Positions 16,885 through 25,099 of a DNA stretch of 64,000 nucleotides are shown here, piece by piece. Origin of the DNA: Bacillota bacterium (GTDB taxonomy: Bacteria; Bacillota; Clostridia; Lachnospirales; Lachnospiraceae). The DNA lies in contig JAQXUQ010000024.1 in assembly GCA_029224465.1 (NCBI GenBank), positions 1 through 64,000 on the forward strand. Reading direction: 5' to 3'. The notes beneath the pieces are model-generated. The model made no database searches, was not told the origin of the DNA, and was given only the letters and a program-made list of their open reading frames with translations. Each line of letters opens with the position of its first letter. Position 1 is the stretch's first letter. Position numbers and translations under genes: made by a program.

Positions 16885-17620
16885 GGCTGTTTTTCCTGAT
16901 TCTGCGGACGACAAGCGACAGCGCGAAGTTAATAATGAAATAAATGGCAAAGGCAAACCCGAACAGTACAAAAACATCACTGACATTCACCTGCCCGGTC
17001 CCGTTATACTGGTAGGCTGCGGACAGCACCTGTCTGGTTCTTGCCATCAGTTCGATAACCGCAATGTTCGCAAGGTACGAACTGTCTTTGATTGTCGTGA
17101 TCACCTGCGACAGGAGCGTCGGCACGATATGTCGGAACGCCTGCGGCAGAATGATTAACCGCATTGTCTGCACTGTGCCGAATCCCTGCGAATGCGCGGC
17201 CTCAAACTGGCCTTTGGGGATGGCATTCAGTCCGCCTCTTACAATCTCCGCGATGATGGACGAAGTGAACAGAATCAGGGCCACTGCTCCTTTAAACAGC
17301 AGTCCGGTCTCAACGGAAGTCAGGCCGAACAGCTTCTTTTTAAAGACCGGCGGCACCGGAATCAGAACAAGAGCAACAAAGATCCATAAAAGGAGCGGCG
17401 TATTGCGGAATACCTCGATGTAGACGGACGCCAGGGTACCGAGAATTTTGTTTTGCGGGCTTATGCAGTAATTTCGCAGCAGCGCAAGAAGCGACCCGAA
17501 CGCGATGCCGATCAGCACGGCCACGGCAGAGATAATCAGCGTAAAAACAAGTCCCTTAAGAAGATATCCCAGCACACTTGGATTCGATATAATCTGAAAA
17601 CTTCCTTGTAACTGTGTCAT
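16877..17620 (-). CDS. Polar amino-acid ABC transporter permease 2
   Basis: Integral membrane subunit of the HisM/GlnP family. I placed the start at 17620 (MTQLQGSFQII), with GGGGAG six bases upstream. The 247-residue protein has five to six helices and the cytoplasmic coupling loop EIVRGGLNAIPKGQFEAAHS, the EAA motif that contacts the ATPase. It forms a heterodimer with the permease encoded directly upstream (17638-18345). Its end overlaps the cytidylate-kinase-like start. Confidence 0.93.
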   Translation of the reverse strand: MTQLQGSFQIISNPSVLGYLLKGLVFTLIISAVAVLIGIAFGSLLALLRNYCISPQNKILGTLASVYIEVFRNTPLLLWIFVALVLIPVPPVFKKKLFGLTSVETGLLFKGAVALILFTSSIIAEIVRGGLNAIPKGQFEAAHSQGFGTVQTMRLIILPQAFRHIVPTLLSQVITTIKDSSYLANIAVIELMARTRQVLSAAYQYNGTGQVNVSDVFVLFGFAFAIYFIINFALSLVVRRIRKNSHG

Positions 17621-17637
17621 TTTGTTCTCCCCGGCGG

Positions 17638-18345
17638 TTACTTTGTTCTTACGGCTGCCGTCATGGCTTCTCTTCTCTTGAGCTGCTTCTCCCACGAGCC
17701 CGCGAGTCTGGAGAGCGGATAGCACATGAGGAAAAACAGTGCGCCGCAGACCAGATATGCCGGGGCGTAAGCGCCGCCGGTTGTGGCTCCGGTCACAAAA
17801 CTATAGGTGAGCGAGATCAGGTCCGAACCGCCGATCAGGTAGAGACAGGAGGTGTTTTTCATTAGATTCACAATTTGATTGACCATTGGAGGCAATATAA
17901 TCTTGATCGTCTGCGGCAGGATGATGTACCACATTTCTTCAAAATAGGTGAATCCCTGCGATCTTGCCGCCTCGAACTGTCCCTTCGGCACTGCTTCAAT
18001 ACCTGCGCGGAAAACTTCGGACATATACGCGCCGTGATAGATGCCCAGTGCGATGATACCGGTCGGGATGATGCCGATCGAATGACCGGAAAACGCGAGT
18101 GCATAATAGATAAAACACAGCTGCAGCAGAACCGGTGTGTTCTGGATGAATTCCACATAGACTCTCGCCACGGCGCGCAGTACCGGCTTATCTCCCGCCG
18201 CCATCAACCCGAAGACCGCTCCGAGCGCCAGCGCCAGCAGAATTCCCAGTGCTGCAGTCAGTAATGTGTTGCCAAATCCCAGCAGAAATGTGGATCTGTA
18301 TTTCCAGACGGTCTCCCATGACGCCGCGCTAAAAAGTCCGCTCAT
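17638..18345 (-). CDS. Polar amino-acid ABC transporter permease 1
   Basis: Same family as its downstream partner. ATG at 18345 (MSGLFSAASW) lies eight bases after GGAGG; the frame continues upstream but without a signal. The 235-residue protein shows RVYVEFIQNTPVLLQL in the first half and the EAA loop EVFRAGIEAVPKGQFEAARS. It lies 17 bases from the second permease. Substrate is most likely an acidic or neutral polar amino acid, which sequence alone does not settle. Confidence 0.93.
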   Translation of the reverse strand: MSGLFSAASWETVWKYRSTFLLGFGNTLLTAALGILLALALGAVFGLMAAGDKPVLRAVARVYVEFIQNTPVLLQLCFIYYALAFSGHSIGIIPTGIIALGIYHGAYMSEVFRAGIEAVPKGQFEAARSQGFTYFEEMWYIILPQTIKIILPPMVNQIVNLMKNTSCLYLIGGSDLISLTYSFVTGATTGGAYAPAYLVCGALFFLMCYPLSRLAGSWEKQLKRREAMTAAVRTK

Positions 18346-18382
18346 CCGTGTTCCTCCTTGATGCCGCAAAGCCATAAATTAC

Positions 18383-18417
18383 GCAGCCAGCCTCTGCGGC
18401 GGGCTTGGGCCGGCTGC
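18383..18417 (-). terminator. Stem-loop between the binding-protein and permease genes
   Basis: GCAGCCGGCC and GGCTGGCTGC (minus strand) form a stem of about ten pairs with one mismatch. There is no T-run. Intercistronic stems after binding-protein genes commonly raise binding-protein mRNA over permease mRNA. Confidence 0.45.
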
Positions 18418-18451
18418 CTTGATCCATCAGACTCTGCTGCGTTTCTTTTGC

Positions 18452-19411
18452 TTACTCAAGTCCGTTTTCTTTGATAAAGCCTTCGATCGTTCCGTCACCG
18501 AGCATCTTCTCGACTTCCGACTCGCAGTATGTGGAGAAATCAGATCCCTTCTTCGTTGCGATGCCATAATCCTGCGGTGCGAACTCATCTGAAATATATT
18601 CGCGGCCATCGGTGTGATAGATTGCAAGGATAGACTTATCTACAGAGAAAGCGTCCACTTCACCGGCTGAAAGTGCTGTGGAAATTGCAGGATAATCTTC
18701 GTACTGCTGGAAGGTTACGCCCTCTTTCCATGTCGCCGGATCGAAAGTATCCGCATTGTAGTCCTTACCGGTAATAATTCCCTTGTCAATCATGGCCTCA
18801 ACGACGGACTTGGCCGAAGTCGATCCGGAGGATACGCCGATCTTCTTTCCGACAAGTCCGCTCAGGTCCTTAATTCCGGAATCTTTGTTGACCAGAACGG
18901 TTACATGATCTGTATAATACGGTGTCGTGAAATCCCAGCTCTTTTTCCGTTCATCGGTAATTGTGAAAGTCGCGAGAACGCAGTCGATATCGCCCGCATC
19001 CAGAAGTTCTGTTCTGGTTGCCGCCGTAACCGTTGTGAATTCAACGTCAACGCCAAGGTCTTCCGCAATCTTCTTTGCGATGGAAATCTCCATGCCGGAG
19101 TATTCTCCGGTCAGGGTATCCTGGAAGCCGAAGCCCTTCACGGCATTTTTAACGCCGACGCGAAGCACGCCTCTGTCTTTGATTGCCTGTGTGTCAGGGC
19201 CGATTTCCGCTTCCGCGGCCGCGGCTGCTGTCGTCGCCGCTGCTGCTTCCGTGGTCGCTGCCGCCGCTTCGGTGGCAGCCGGTGCTGCAGATGACGCCGC
19301 GGATGACGCGGCTGATGATGCCGCAGGTGTCGAAGATGATCCGCAGGCCGCAAGTCCGACAATCATGGCCGCCGCTGCAATTACACTCAGTGCCTTGTGA
19401 AGTTTTTTCAT
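18452..19411 (-). CDS. Amino-acid ABC transporter substrate-binding lipoprotein
   Basis: A 319-residue periplasmic-binding-protein-type lipoprotein tethered to the outer face of the membrane. The signal peptide ends in the lipobox GLAAC (Cys23). Residues 24-68 form a low-complexity Ala/Ser/Thr/Glu spacer. The bilobed domain begins GVLRVGVKNAVKGFGF and contains the family motifs IAKKIAEDLGVDVEF and ELLDAGDIDCVLATFTITDER. This is SBP family 3 (polar amino acids). The gene follows the ATPase gene by 43 bases and precedes the two permeases. Confidence 0.93.
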   Translation of the reverse strand: MKKLHKALSVIAAAAMIVGLAACGSSSTPAASSAASSAASSAAPAATEAAAATTEAAAATTAAAAAEAEIGPDTQAIKDRGVLRVGVKNAVKGFGFQDTLTGEYSGMEISIAKKIAEDLGVDVEFTTVTAATRTELLDAGDIDCVLATFTITDERKKSWDFTTPYYTDHVTVLVNKDSGIKDLSGLVGKKIGVSSGSTSAKSVVEAMIDKGIITGKDYNADTFDPATWKEGVTFQQYEDYPAISTALSAGEVDAFSVDKSILAIYHTDGREYISDEFAPQDYGIATKKGSDFSTYCESEVEKMLGDGTIEGFIKENGLE

Positions 19412-19454
19412 AACATGTCCTCCTCTTCTCCAGCCTTCCGGCTGATCTATGCGG

Positions 19455-20186
19455 TCATCGAATGATCTTCCCCAGAAATTCTTTCACTCTGGGGCTGTCC
19501 GGCGACGTGAAGAAATGTTCCGGCGTCCCCTCTTCGATGATTCTGCCATCCTCCATAAAAACGATTCTGTCCGCGACCTGTCTCGCAAACCCCATTTCAT
19601 GTGTGACGACTACCATGGTGATATTGTTTTCATGCGCCAGCCGCACCATAACGTCCAGAACTTCCTGAATCGTCTCGGGGTCCAGCGCTGACGTCGGCTC
19701 GTCAAACAGGATGATCGGCGTCTTGCAGCAAAGCGCCCGCGCGATCGCGATTCTCTGCTGCTGTCCGCCGGAAAGCGCCGGCGGATATACATGCGCCTTG
19801 TCCCGCAGACCTACGACATCCAGATAGTGGTAAGCCAGATCTTCCGCTTCCTGCTCCGACATTCCGTGAAGCTTCGTCGGCGCCAGTGTCAGATTTCGCA
19901 GCACGGTCAGGTGCGGATACAGGTTGAACTGCTGGAAGACCATCGAGATTTTCTCCCGTACAATCCTTCTCTGGTTCTTTTCGGTCATCTCCTGACCATC
20001 AATCAGGACCCTGCCGCTGGTCGGTACTTCCAGAAAGTTCATGCACCTTACCGTTGTGGATTTGCCGGAGCCGGAAGGACCGATAATGACGAGTTTTTCA
20101 CCTTCCTGCACTTCCAGATTCACGTTCTTGAGAACATGCAGATCACCGAAATTCTTGTTGATATTCTCAAGTTTGATCATTGCCAT
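19455..20186 (-). CDS. Polar amino-acid ABC transporter ATPase
   Basis: Energises the importer encoded downstream. The 243-residue GlnQ/HisP-type ATPase has Walker [10 protein letters not shown] (36-44), the Q-loop in [15 protein letters not shown], signature [15 protein letters not shown], Walker B with [10 protein letters not shown], and the His switch in [13 protein letters not shown]. The start MAMIKLENI is preceded by GCAGGAGG at seven bases. It is the first gene of the operon ATPase, binding protein, permease, permease, cytidylate-kinase-like. Confidence 0.95.
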   Translation of the reverse strand: MAMIKLENINKNFGDLHVLKNVNLEVQEGEKLVIIGPSGSGKSTTVRCMNFLEVPTSGRVLIDGQEMTEKNQRRIVREKISMVFQQFNLYPHLTVLRNLTLAPTKLHGMSEQEAEDLAYHYLDVVGLRDKAHVYPPALSGGQQQRIAIARALCCKTPIILFDEPTSALDPETIQEVLDVMVRLAHENNITMVVVTHEMGFARQVADRIVFMEDGRIIEEGTPEHFFTSPDSPRVKEFLGKIIR

Positions 20187-20211
20187 TGGTTTGCCTCCTG
20201 CGGACGAATAA

Positions 20212-20247
20212 CAAAAAGAGCGCCATAGATTTCTCTACGACGCCCTT
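20212..20247 (-). terminator. Intrinsic terminator after the MarR gene
   Basis: On the minus strand AGGGCGTCGTAGA and TCTATGGCGCTCT form a 13-pair stem (three G-U pairs) around GAAA, followed by TTTTTG. It separates the MarR gene from the ABC operon. Confidence 0.85.
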
Positions 20248-20296
20248 GTCATGTATTCGTGTATACATTTTATAGAGGACATTCTAACATGGAATT

Positions 20297-20782
20297 TCAA
20301 GAATGCAAGTCTTTTTTTGCAAAATCACTGCCGTCCATTGCAGCATACAATGCATCCCGCACATATGGGCGGTACTGCGGCGGTATCTTCTGAAGATGCT
20401 CGAACATCGGGGAAAAATGCCAGGCACAGATCTTATCCGAATACGCGTTGTAAAGAGCTCTGCCGGTTTCGTTAACTGTGACAGTCATTGATTTCCGGTT
20501 CCCGGACAGAAACTTTTTCTCTACCAGCCCCTTCTCTTCGAGACGCTTTACAATCTTGGTAAAATTACTTCTGGTAATTCCGAGGCGCTTCGCGATTGCC
20601 GTCATATTCTCTCTTCGCTCTTCGTTTTCCAGCAGGTATTCCACGACCTGAATCTGCGCGTAGGAATAGGTTATTCCCTCATATTCCAATTTTTCGGTTT
20701 TATAGACTGCCGCGTAAATATTGCAGTAGTGGATCAGCGCCTCAACAATATCGCGGTATTCTCCCATCCATTTCAGCTGCAT
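20297..20782 (-). CDS. MarR-family transcriptional regulator
   Basis: A 161-residue winged-helix regulator. SYAQIQVVEYLLENEE, NMTAIAKRLGITRSNFTKIVKRLEEKGLVEK and the wing FLSGNRKSMTVTVNETG are diagnostic. Such proteins usually repress a transporter or detoxification gene and release DNA on ligand binding. It is divergent from the membrane hydrolase gene (21082), so that gene is the likeliest target; the palindrome at 20940-20960 is a candidate operator. Confidence 0.9.
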   Translation of the reverse strand: MQLKWMGEYRDIVEALIHYCNIYAAVYKTEKLEYEGITYSYAQIQVVEYLLENEERRENMTAIAKRLGITRSNFTKIVKRLEEKGLVEKKFLSGNRKSMTVTVNETGRALYNAYSDKICAWHFSPMFEHLQKIPPQYRPYVRDALYAAMDGSDFAKKDLHS

Positions 20783-20904
20783 CTTCTGTTCTTCTTTCTT
20801 TCATCTAAAAATTGCTTTGAGTATAACATAGCAGATATACAGGGAAGCTGTCTTCTCGAAAATATTTCATAATAATTGCTGTCAGAAATTGTCAGTTTTT
20901 AGAA

Positions 20905-20933
20905 TTGTTTTTGTTTTATCAGACAAGTATACT
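20905..20933 (+). promoter_or_regulatory. Promoter of the membrane hydrolase gene
   Basis: TTGTTT (20905-20910) and TATACT (20928-20933) are spaced by 17 bases. The predicted start, near 20940, coincides with a perfect palindrome. Confidence 0.6.
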
Positions 20934-20939
20934 TTAGTT

Positions 20940-20960
20940 ATTGTTTCCAGTGGAAACAAT
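20940..20960. promoter_or_regulatory. Perfect 21-base palindrome, likely repressor operator
   Basis: ATTGTTTCCA G TGGAAACAAT has two exact ten-base arms around one central base. It begins at the predicted transcription start of the hydrolase gene, so a bound dimer would block transcription. The neighbouring divergent MarR regulator is the obvious candidate protein. Confidence 0.6.
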
Positions 20961-21081
20961 AATGTTCCAGATCCTGCTTCCTGCGGCCGGAGAAACAGGA
21001 ACACAGGCTCACAATCCGGAGATAGAGGGGCGGGAACCGGCGGCCGGAGTTCCCGTAAGATTTATTATGGAGGGGTTTTGT

Positions 21082-23121
21082 ATGAAACATGCAAGACGCA
21101 GGCTCATGACTTTGCTGATCGCAATCATCATGATACTGACAGGCAGCATTGGCGCGCATTTCGTCAACACATCCGGCGGCACGGTGAAGGTCTCGCGCAT
21201 TGCTTTTGACACTGATAAGGGAAAACTCAGCGCTCTGCTGTATCTTCCCAAAGGCGCATCAGAGAGCAGTCCGCGACCGGCTGTTGTTCTGACACACGGA
21301 TATCTGAATTCAGCGGAAATGCAGGATGCCAATGCAATCGAGCTCTCACGGAGAGGGTATGTCGTACTCGATATCGATATGTATGACCACGGACATTCCA
21401 AGATCAACCGCGACAAGTATTCGGGTACGGATTTCTTCAGCCTGTGGAGTGCGTTCTGGACAAATTCGATCTATGATGCCGTGCAGTATATCTATGATCA
21501 GCCGTATGTTTTGAAAGACGCGGACGGCAACGGTATCATCGGTGTGACAGGGCATTCGATGGGCGGCTTTTCGACAACCGTCGCTATTGCGAAGGACGAA
21601 GCCGACTATGCATCGAATGGATTTAGAAAGATCAGCTGCGGTCTGTCCGAAGGCTCTGATTTCTCGTATTCCGGGATCGTCGGTGTAACTGCGGAAGCGG
21701 CGGACAAGGCAGGCGGCGGCCGGATTATGGGCAAGGTTGCGGCAAGATATGATGAATTTTTCTTCAATGATCCCGAGACGACGGGCGGCACGGTACGCCG
21801 TAAAGACTATGTGGCGACACCGGACGCCAAAACTTTCCTTGAGCAGGCGTCCCCGGCGGCGGATACCTGGTATGACACAAGCGACGGCGGAAAGAGAATA
21901 ATCTTTGAGCCTTCGCAGACGCATCCCTGGAATCATTTCTCCAGAACAACGACAGCCGATGCCATTGACTTCTACCAGACAGCCTTTTCCAGTTATACGG
22001 ATGGCATCTTAAACATTCCGTCCGCTTCCCAGCACTGGATGTGGAAGGAAGCGCTGGAATGTCTTGCACTGATCGGATTTGTTCTTCTGATTGTTCCGCT
22101 CGCAGGTCTTGTACTGAAGCTGCCTTTCTTCTCGAAGTCTGTAACGGGTGAACCCGTTCCGCAGCGGCAGGAAGCGGGAACCGGCGCGAAATTTGCGGGA
22201 TTTGCTTCTCTGGTATTCATGATTCTTCTTCCGGCGCTGTTTTTCACATCTCTCTGGGATGCAGAAAAAACCGAAACCGGCATGAACATACTCTTCTTTG
22301 CCGGCATTGTTCTCTGTATCAGCGGCATCTACGCGGTCATATTATCCCGCAAAGAAACGGCGCATCAGAAGAATTTCCGGACCGGCGGAATCTTTGTTGC
22401 CGTTTCCGGCGCCGCGCTTTCACTGGTAATCCGGACGCCGATGTATCAGGATCTGACAAAGTGGACGGCTCCCGCTGTAAATAATATTGCGTACTGGACC
22501 ATCGCCTGCGCGCTCATTTCTCTGCTTGGGATGAGTGTGATCTATGTCAGCAGCAAGGCGCAAAACGGTGCCGGATTCGATACCTATGGGATTACTTTCC
22601 GCCCGGCCGTGATCGTTTCCTCGTTTGCGGCAGCGCTTCTGACCGTAGTGGTCAGCTATGCGGTTCTGTTCCTTGTAGACAAGCTCCTTCTTACGGATTT
22701 CCGTATCTGGACTTTTGCCTTCAAAACCTTTGACGCGAATATTCTGCGCGCGGTGTTCAGGTACTGGCCGACTTTCTTTGTATACTATCTGATCTCCGGC
22801 GCCGCCATCTTCGTGAATACGAATAGAGAACAGCTGGAAGGTATCAAAGGATATCTGCTCGCGGTGATTCTGAATGCCGGCGGTATCTTCCTTTGGCTGA
22901 TCCGTCAGTACGGAACCCTGTTCGCGACCGGCACAGCAGCGCATCCGGACGCTTCTCTCTCCGGCATTGTGCTGATTGCCATGGTGCCTACGCTTTCGAT
23001 CGCGGCGTGCTTCAGCAGGGCACTTTACAAGAGAAGCGGTAATGTCTGGATGCCTGCATTCCTGAATTCAATGCTCATGACGATAATGACAATCGCTAAT
23101 ACAACGGTTTATTTCCGGTAA
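21082..23121 (+). CDS. Alpha/beta hydrolase fused to a multi-helix membrane domain
   Basis: ATG at 21082 lies seven bases after GGAGGGG; the frame is open upstream but has no signal. The 679-residue protein starts with a membrane anchor (10-28). An extracytoplasmic alpha/beta hydrolase domain follows, with the oxyanion segment THGYLNSAE (71-79) and nucleophile elbow GHSMGG (Ser159). From about residue 345 to the end there are eight or so hydrophobic helices. Substrate is unknown; the fold suits an esterase or peptidase acting at the membrane. It is probably controlled by the palindrome at its start site. The catalytic His lies likely in the HPWNHFS segment. Confidence 0.8.
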   Translation: MKHARRRLMTLLIAIIMILTGSIGAHFVNTSGGTVKVSRIAFDTDKGKLSALLYLPKGASESSPRPAVVLTHGYLNSAEMQDANAIELSRRGYVVLDIDMYDHGHSKINRDKYSGTDFFSLWSAFWTNSIYDAVQYIYDQPYVLKDADGNGIIGVTGHSMGGFSTTVAIAKDEADYASNGFRKISCGLSEGSDFSYSGIVGVTAEAADKAGGGRIMGKVAARYDEFFFNDPETTGGTVRRKDYVATPDAKTFLEQASPAADTWYDTSDGGKRIIFEPSQTHPWNHFSRTTTADAIDFYQTAFSSYTDGILNIPSASQHWMWKEALECLALIGFVLLIVPLAGLVLKLPFFSKSVTGEPVPQRQEAGTGAKFAGFASLVFMILLPALFFTSLWDAEKTETGMNILFFAGIVLCISGIYAVILSRKETAHQKNFRTGGIFVAVSGAALSLVIRTPMYQDLTKWTAPAVNNIAYWTIACALISLLGMSVIYVSSKAQNGAGFDTYGITFRPAVIVSSFAAALLTVVVSYAVLFLVDKLLLTDFRIWTFAFKTFDANILRAVFRYWPTFFVYYLISGAAIFVNTNREQLEGIKGYLLAVILNAGGIFLWLIRQYGTLFATGTAAHPDASLSGIVLIAMVPTLSIAACFSRALYKRSGNVWMPAFLNSMLMTIMTIANTTVYFR

Positions 23122-23189
23122 AACAATTTCTTCCGCGGTCTTGATTTTTTATCCCGATGAGACTATTCTCTTTCATAAAAATATGCGGT

Positions 23190-23257
23190 CAAGCCGCATC
23201 ATTCATTCGCGGAAGCAAGGGCGTTTCGGTAATGCATTTTACCGGAGCGCCTTTTTC
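23190..23257 (+). terminator. Leader hairpin and terminator before the acetolactate-synthase-like gene
   Basis: ATGCGG-TCAAG-CCGCAT forms a small hairpin at about 23183-23199. It is followed by GGCGTTTCGGTA (23220-23231) pairing with TACCGGAGCGCC over an eight-base loop and then TTTTT. This ends the hydrolase transcript or, being about 65 bases before the next ATG, may attenuate the following gene. Confidence 0.65.
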
Positions 23258-23320
23258 ATTTGGCAGCGTCTGTTTTGCAGCTGCCGCAGTCACCGCTGCC
23301 GCCGGGGAGGAAGGAACATC

Positions 23321-24970
23321 ATGAATACAGCAGAATTACTTGTAAAGTGTCTGGAAAACGAAGGCGTCCGTTTTGTCTTCGGAATTCCGGGAGAAGAAAA
23401 TCTGGAAATCATAAAAGCACTGCACCACTCGAAGATCCGTTTCATCACAACAAGGCATGAGCAGGGCGCGGCTTTTATGGCGGATGTTTACGGGCGGCTG
23501 ACCGGCAAAGCAGGTGTCTGTCTGTCCACCCTCGGCCCCGGCGCCACCAATCTGGTGACCGGCGTTGCCGATGCGAACAGTGATGGCGCGCCGCTGATCG
23601 CCATTACCGGTCAGGTCGGGACGGAACGGATGCATCTGACCAGTCACCAGTATCTGGATCTTGTAGACATGTTCGAACCGATCACAAAAAGAAGCAAACA
23701 GATTGTCCGGCCGGATACGACAAACGAAATCGTCCGGATCGCCTTCAAGTACGCGGAGTCGGAAAAGCCGGGCGCCAGTTACATCGATCTCCCCTGTGAC
23801 GTTGCCGCCATGGAAGTGCCGGAAGGCCCCGGCCGGTTGATGCTGACGCATCACCGCGCAGCGGTTGAACTGCCGGACCTTGATTCTGTAAGACAGGCGG
23901 TTTCCATGATTGAAGAGGCGCAGCATCCCGTTGTTCTGGCCGGACATTCCGCTGTCCGCAATAATGCCTCGCAAGCCCTGCGCGAATTTGCAAAGCAGCT
24001 CTCCCTTCCTGTCATCACCACGATGATGGCAAAAGGCGTGATCCCCGATTCCGAAAAGAACTGCATCGGCACCATCGGAATCCCGGAAACGGATTATCCG
24101 GACACCGCGCTTTCGCAGGCGGATCTGGTCATTGCGGTCGGCTACGATATCGTCGAGTTTGCGCCGCGCAAGTGGAATGCCTCTTCGAATCACCGGATTG
24201 TCCATATTGATGAGCGTGTGGCGCATATCAACAAGCTGTATCAGCCGGAAGTGGAAGTTGTCGGCGACATCAGCGCCTGCCTCTCCCGTATTGCCGAAAA
24301 GTGCCGTCCCTGCCAGACACCTGACTGGGCTTACCGTATCCGGCAGGAACGGACCTCGGACGCGGAACAGTACGCGGATGATTTTTCCTACCCTGTAAAG
24401 CCTCAGAAAGTGATTTCCGATATCCGGAGCGTGCTTTCGGATGAGGATATTCTGCTGTGCGATGTAGGCGCGCATAAAATGTGGATTGCCCGTAACTATC
24501 CCTGCGAACAGCCGAAAACCTGCATCATCTCCAACGGATTTGCGACAATGGGCATTGCGGTTCCCGGCGCAGTCGCGGCAAAGCTGATCTATCCGGACAA
24601 AAAGGTGCTTGCGGTCACCGGCGACGGCGGTTTCCTGATGAACTGTCAGGAGCTCGAGACCGCCGTGCGGATCGGTACCGGTTTTGTCACTCTGATTTTC
24701 CATGACGACAGCTACGGCCTCATCAAGTGGAAACAGGAAAACCGCTACCATGAAAGCTACGATGTTGATTTCGGCAATCCTGATTTCGTAAAGCTTGCGG
24801 AGAGTTTCGGCTGCAAAGGATACCGGATCAGCCGGACACAGGATCTTCTGCCGGTGCTGGCAGATGCCTTCCGGCAGAGGGTGCCTTCCATCATCGATTG
24901 TCCGGTGGATTACCGGGAGAATCTGAAACTATCCGGGCAGCTGCAGGCTCTTGCAGCCTCTTCGCGGTAA
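23321..24970 (+). CDS. Acetolactate synthase-like thiamine-diphosphate enzyme
   Basis: ATG at 23321 (MNTAELLVKCLENEG) follows GGGGAGGAAGGAAC. The 549-residue protein has the three-domain plan of the POX/AHAS family. The catalytic Glu47 is in TTRHEQGAAFMADVYGR, followed by STLGPGATNLVTGVADA; VTGDGGFLMNCQELETA with HDDSYG in the C-terminal part binds ThDP and Mg. Acetolactate synthase (two pyruvate to 2-acetolactate) is the likely reaction. No ilvN small subunit or alsD is adjacent, so a catabolic or side role is as possible as branched-chain synthesis. Confidence 0.85.
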   Translation: MNTAELLVKCLENEGVRFVFGIPGEENLEIIKALHHSKIRFITTRHEQGAAFMADVYGRLTGKAGVCLSTLGPGATNLVTGVADANSDGAPLIAITGQVGTERMHLTSHQYLDLVDMFEPITKRSKQIVRPDTTNEIVRIAFKYAESEKPGASYIDLPCDVAAMEVPEGPGRLMLTHHRAAVELPDLDSVRQAVSMIEEAQHPVVLAGHSAVRNNASQALREFAKQLSLPVITTMMAKGVIPDSEKNCIGTIGIPETDYPDTALSQADLVIAVGYDIVEFAPRKWNASSNHRIVHIDERVAHINKLYQPEVEVVGDISACLSRIAEKCRPCQTPDWAYRIRQERTSDAEQYADDFSYPVKPQKVISDIRSVLSDEDILLCDVGAHKMWIARNYPCEQPKTCIISNGFATMGIAVPGAVAAKLIYPDKKVLAVTGDGGFLMNCQELETAVRIGTGFVTLIFHDDSYGLIKWKQENRYHESYDVDFGNPDFVKLAESFGCKGYRISRTQDLLPVLADAFRQRVPSIIDCPVDYRENLKLSGQLQALAASSR

Positions 24971-25034
24971 TTCTCCGGCAAAAACAGACACACCATCCCT
25001 TTTGTGAATTCCTGATAATTATGTGATAATAAGA

Positions 25035-25073
25035 TTGTCCGTTGCAGAGAGGATACTGCCACGGACAATTTTT
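25035..25073 (+). terminator. Intrinsic terminator after the acetolactate-synthase-like gene
   Basis: TTGTCCGT (25035-25042) and ACGGACAA (25061-25068) pair exactly, followed by TTTTT. It lies just before the MATE gene. Confidence 0.8.
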
Positions 25074-25099
25074 CATCACTATTTATGAAGGATACATTC

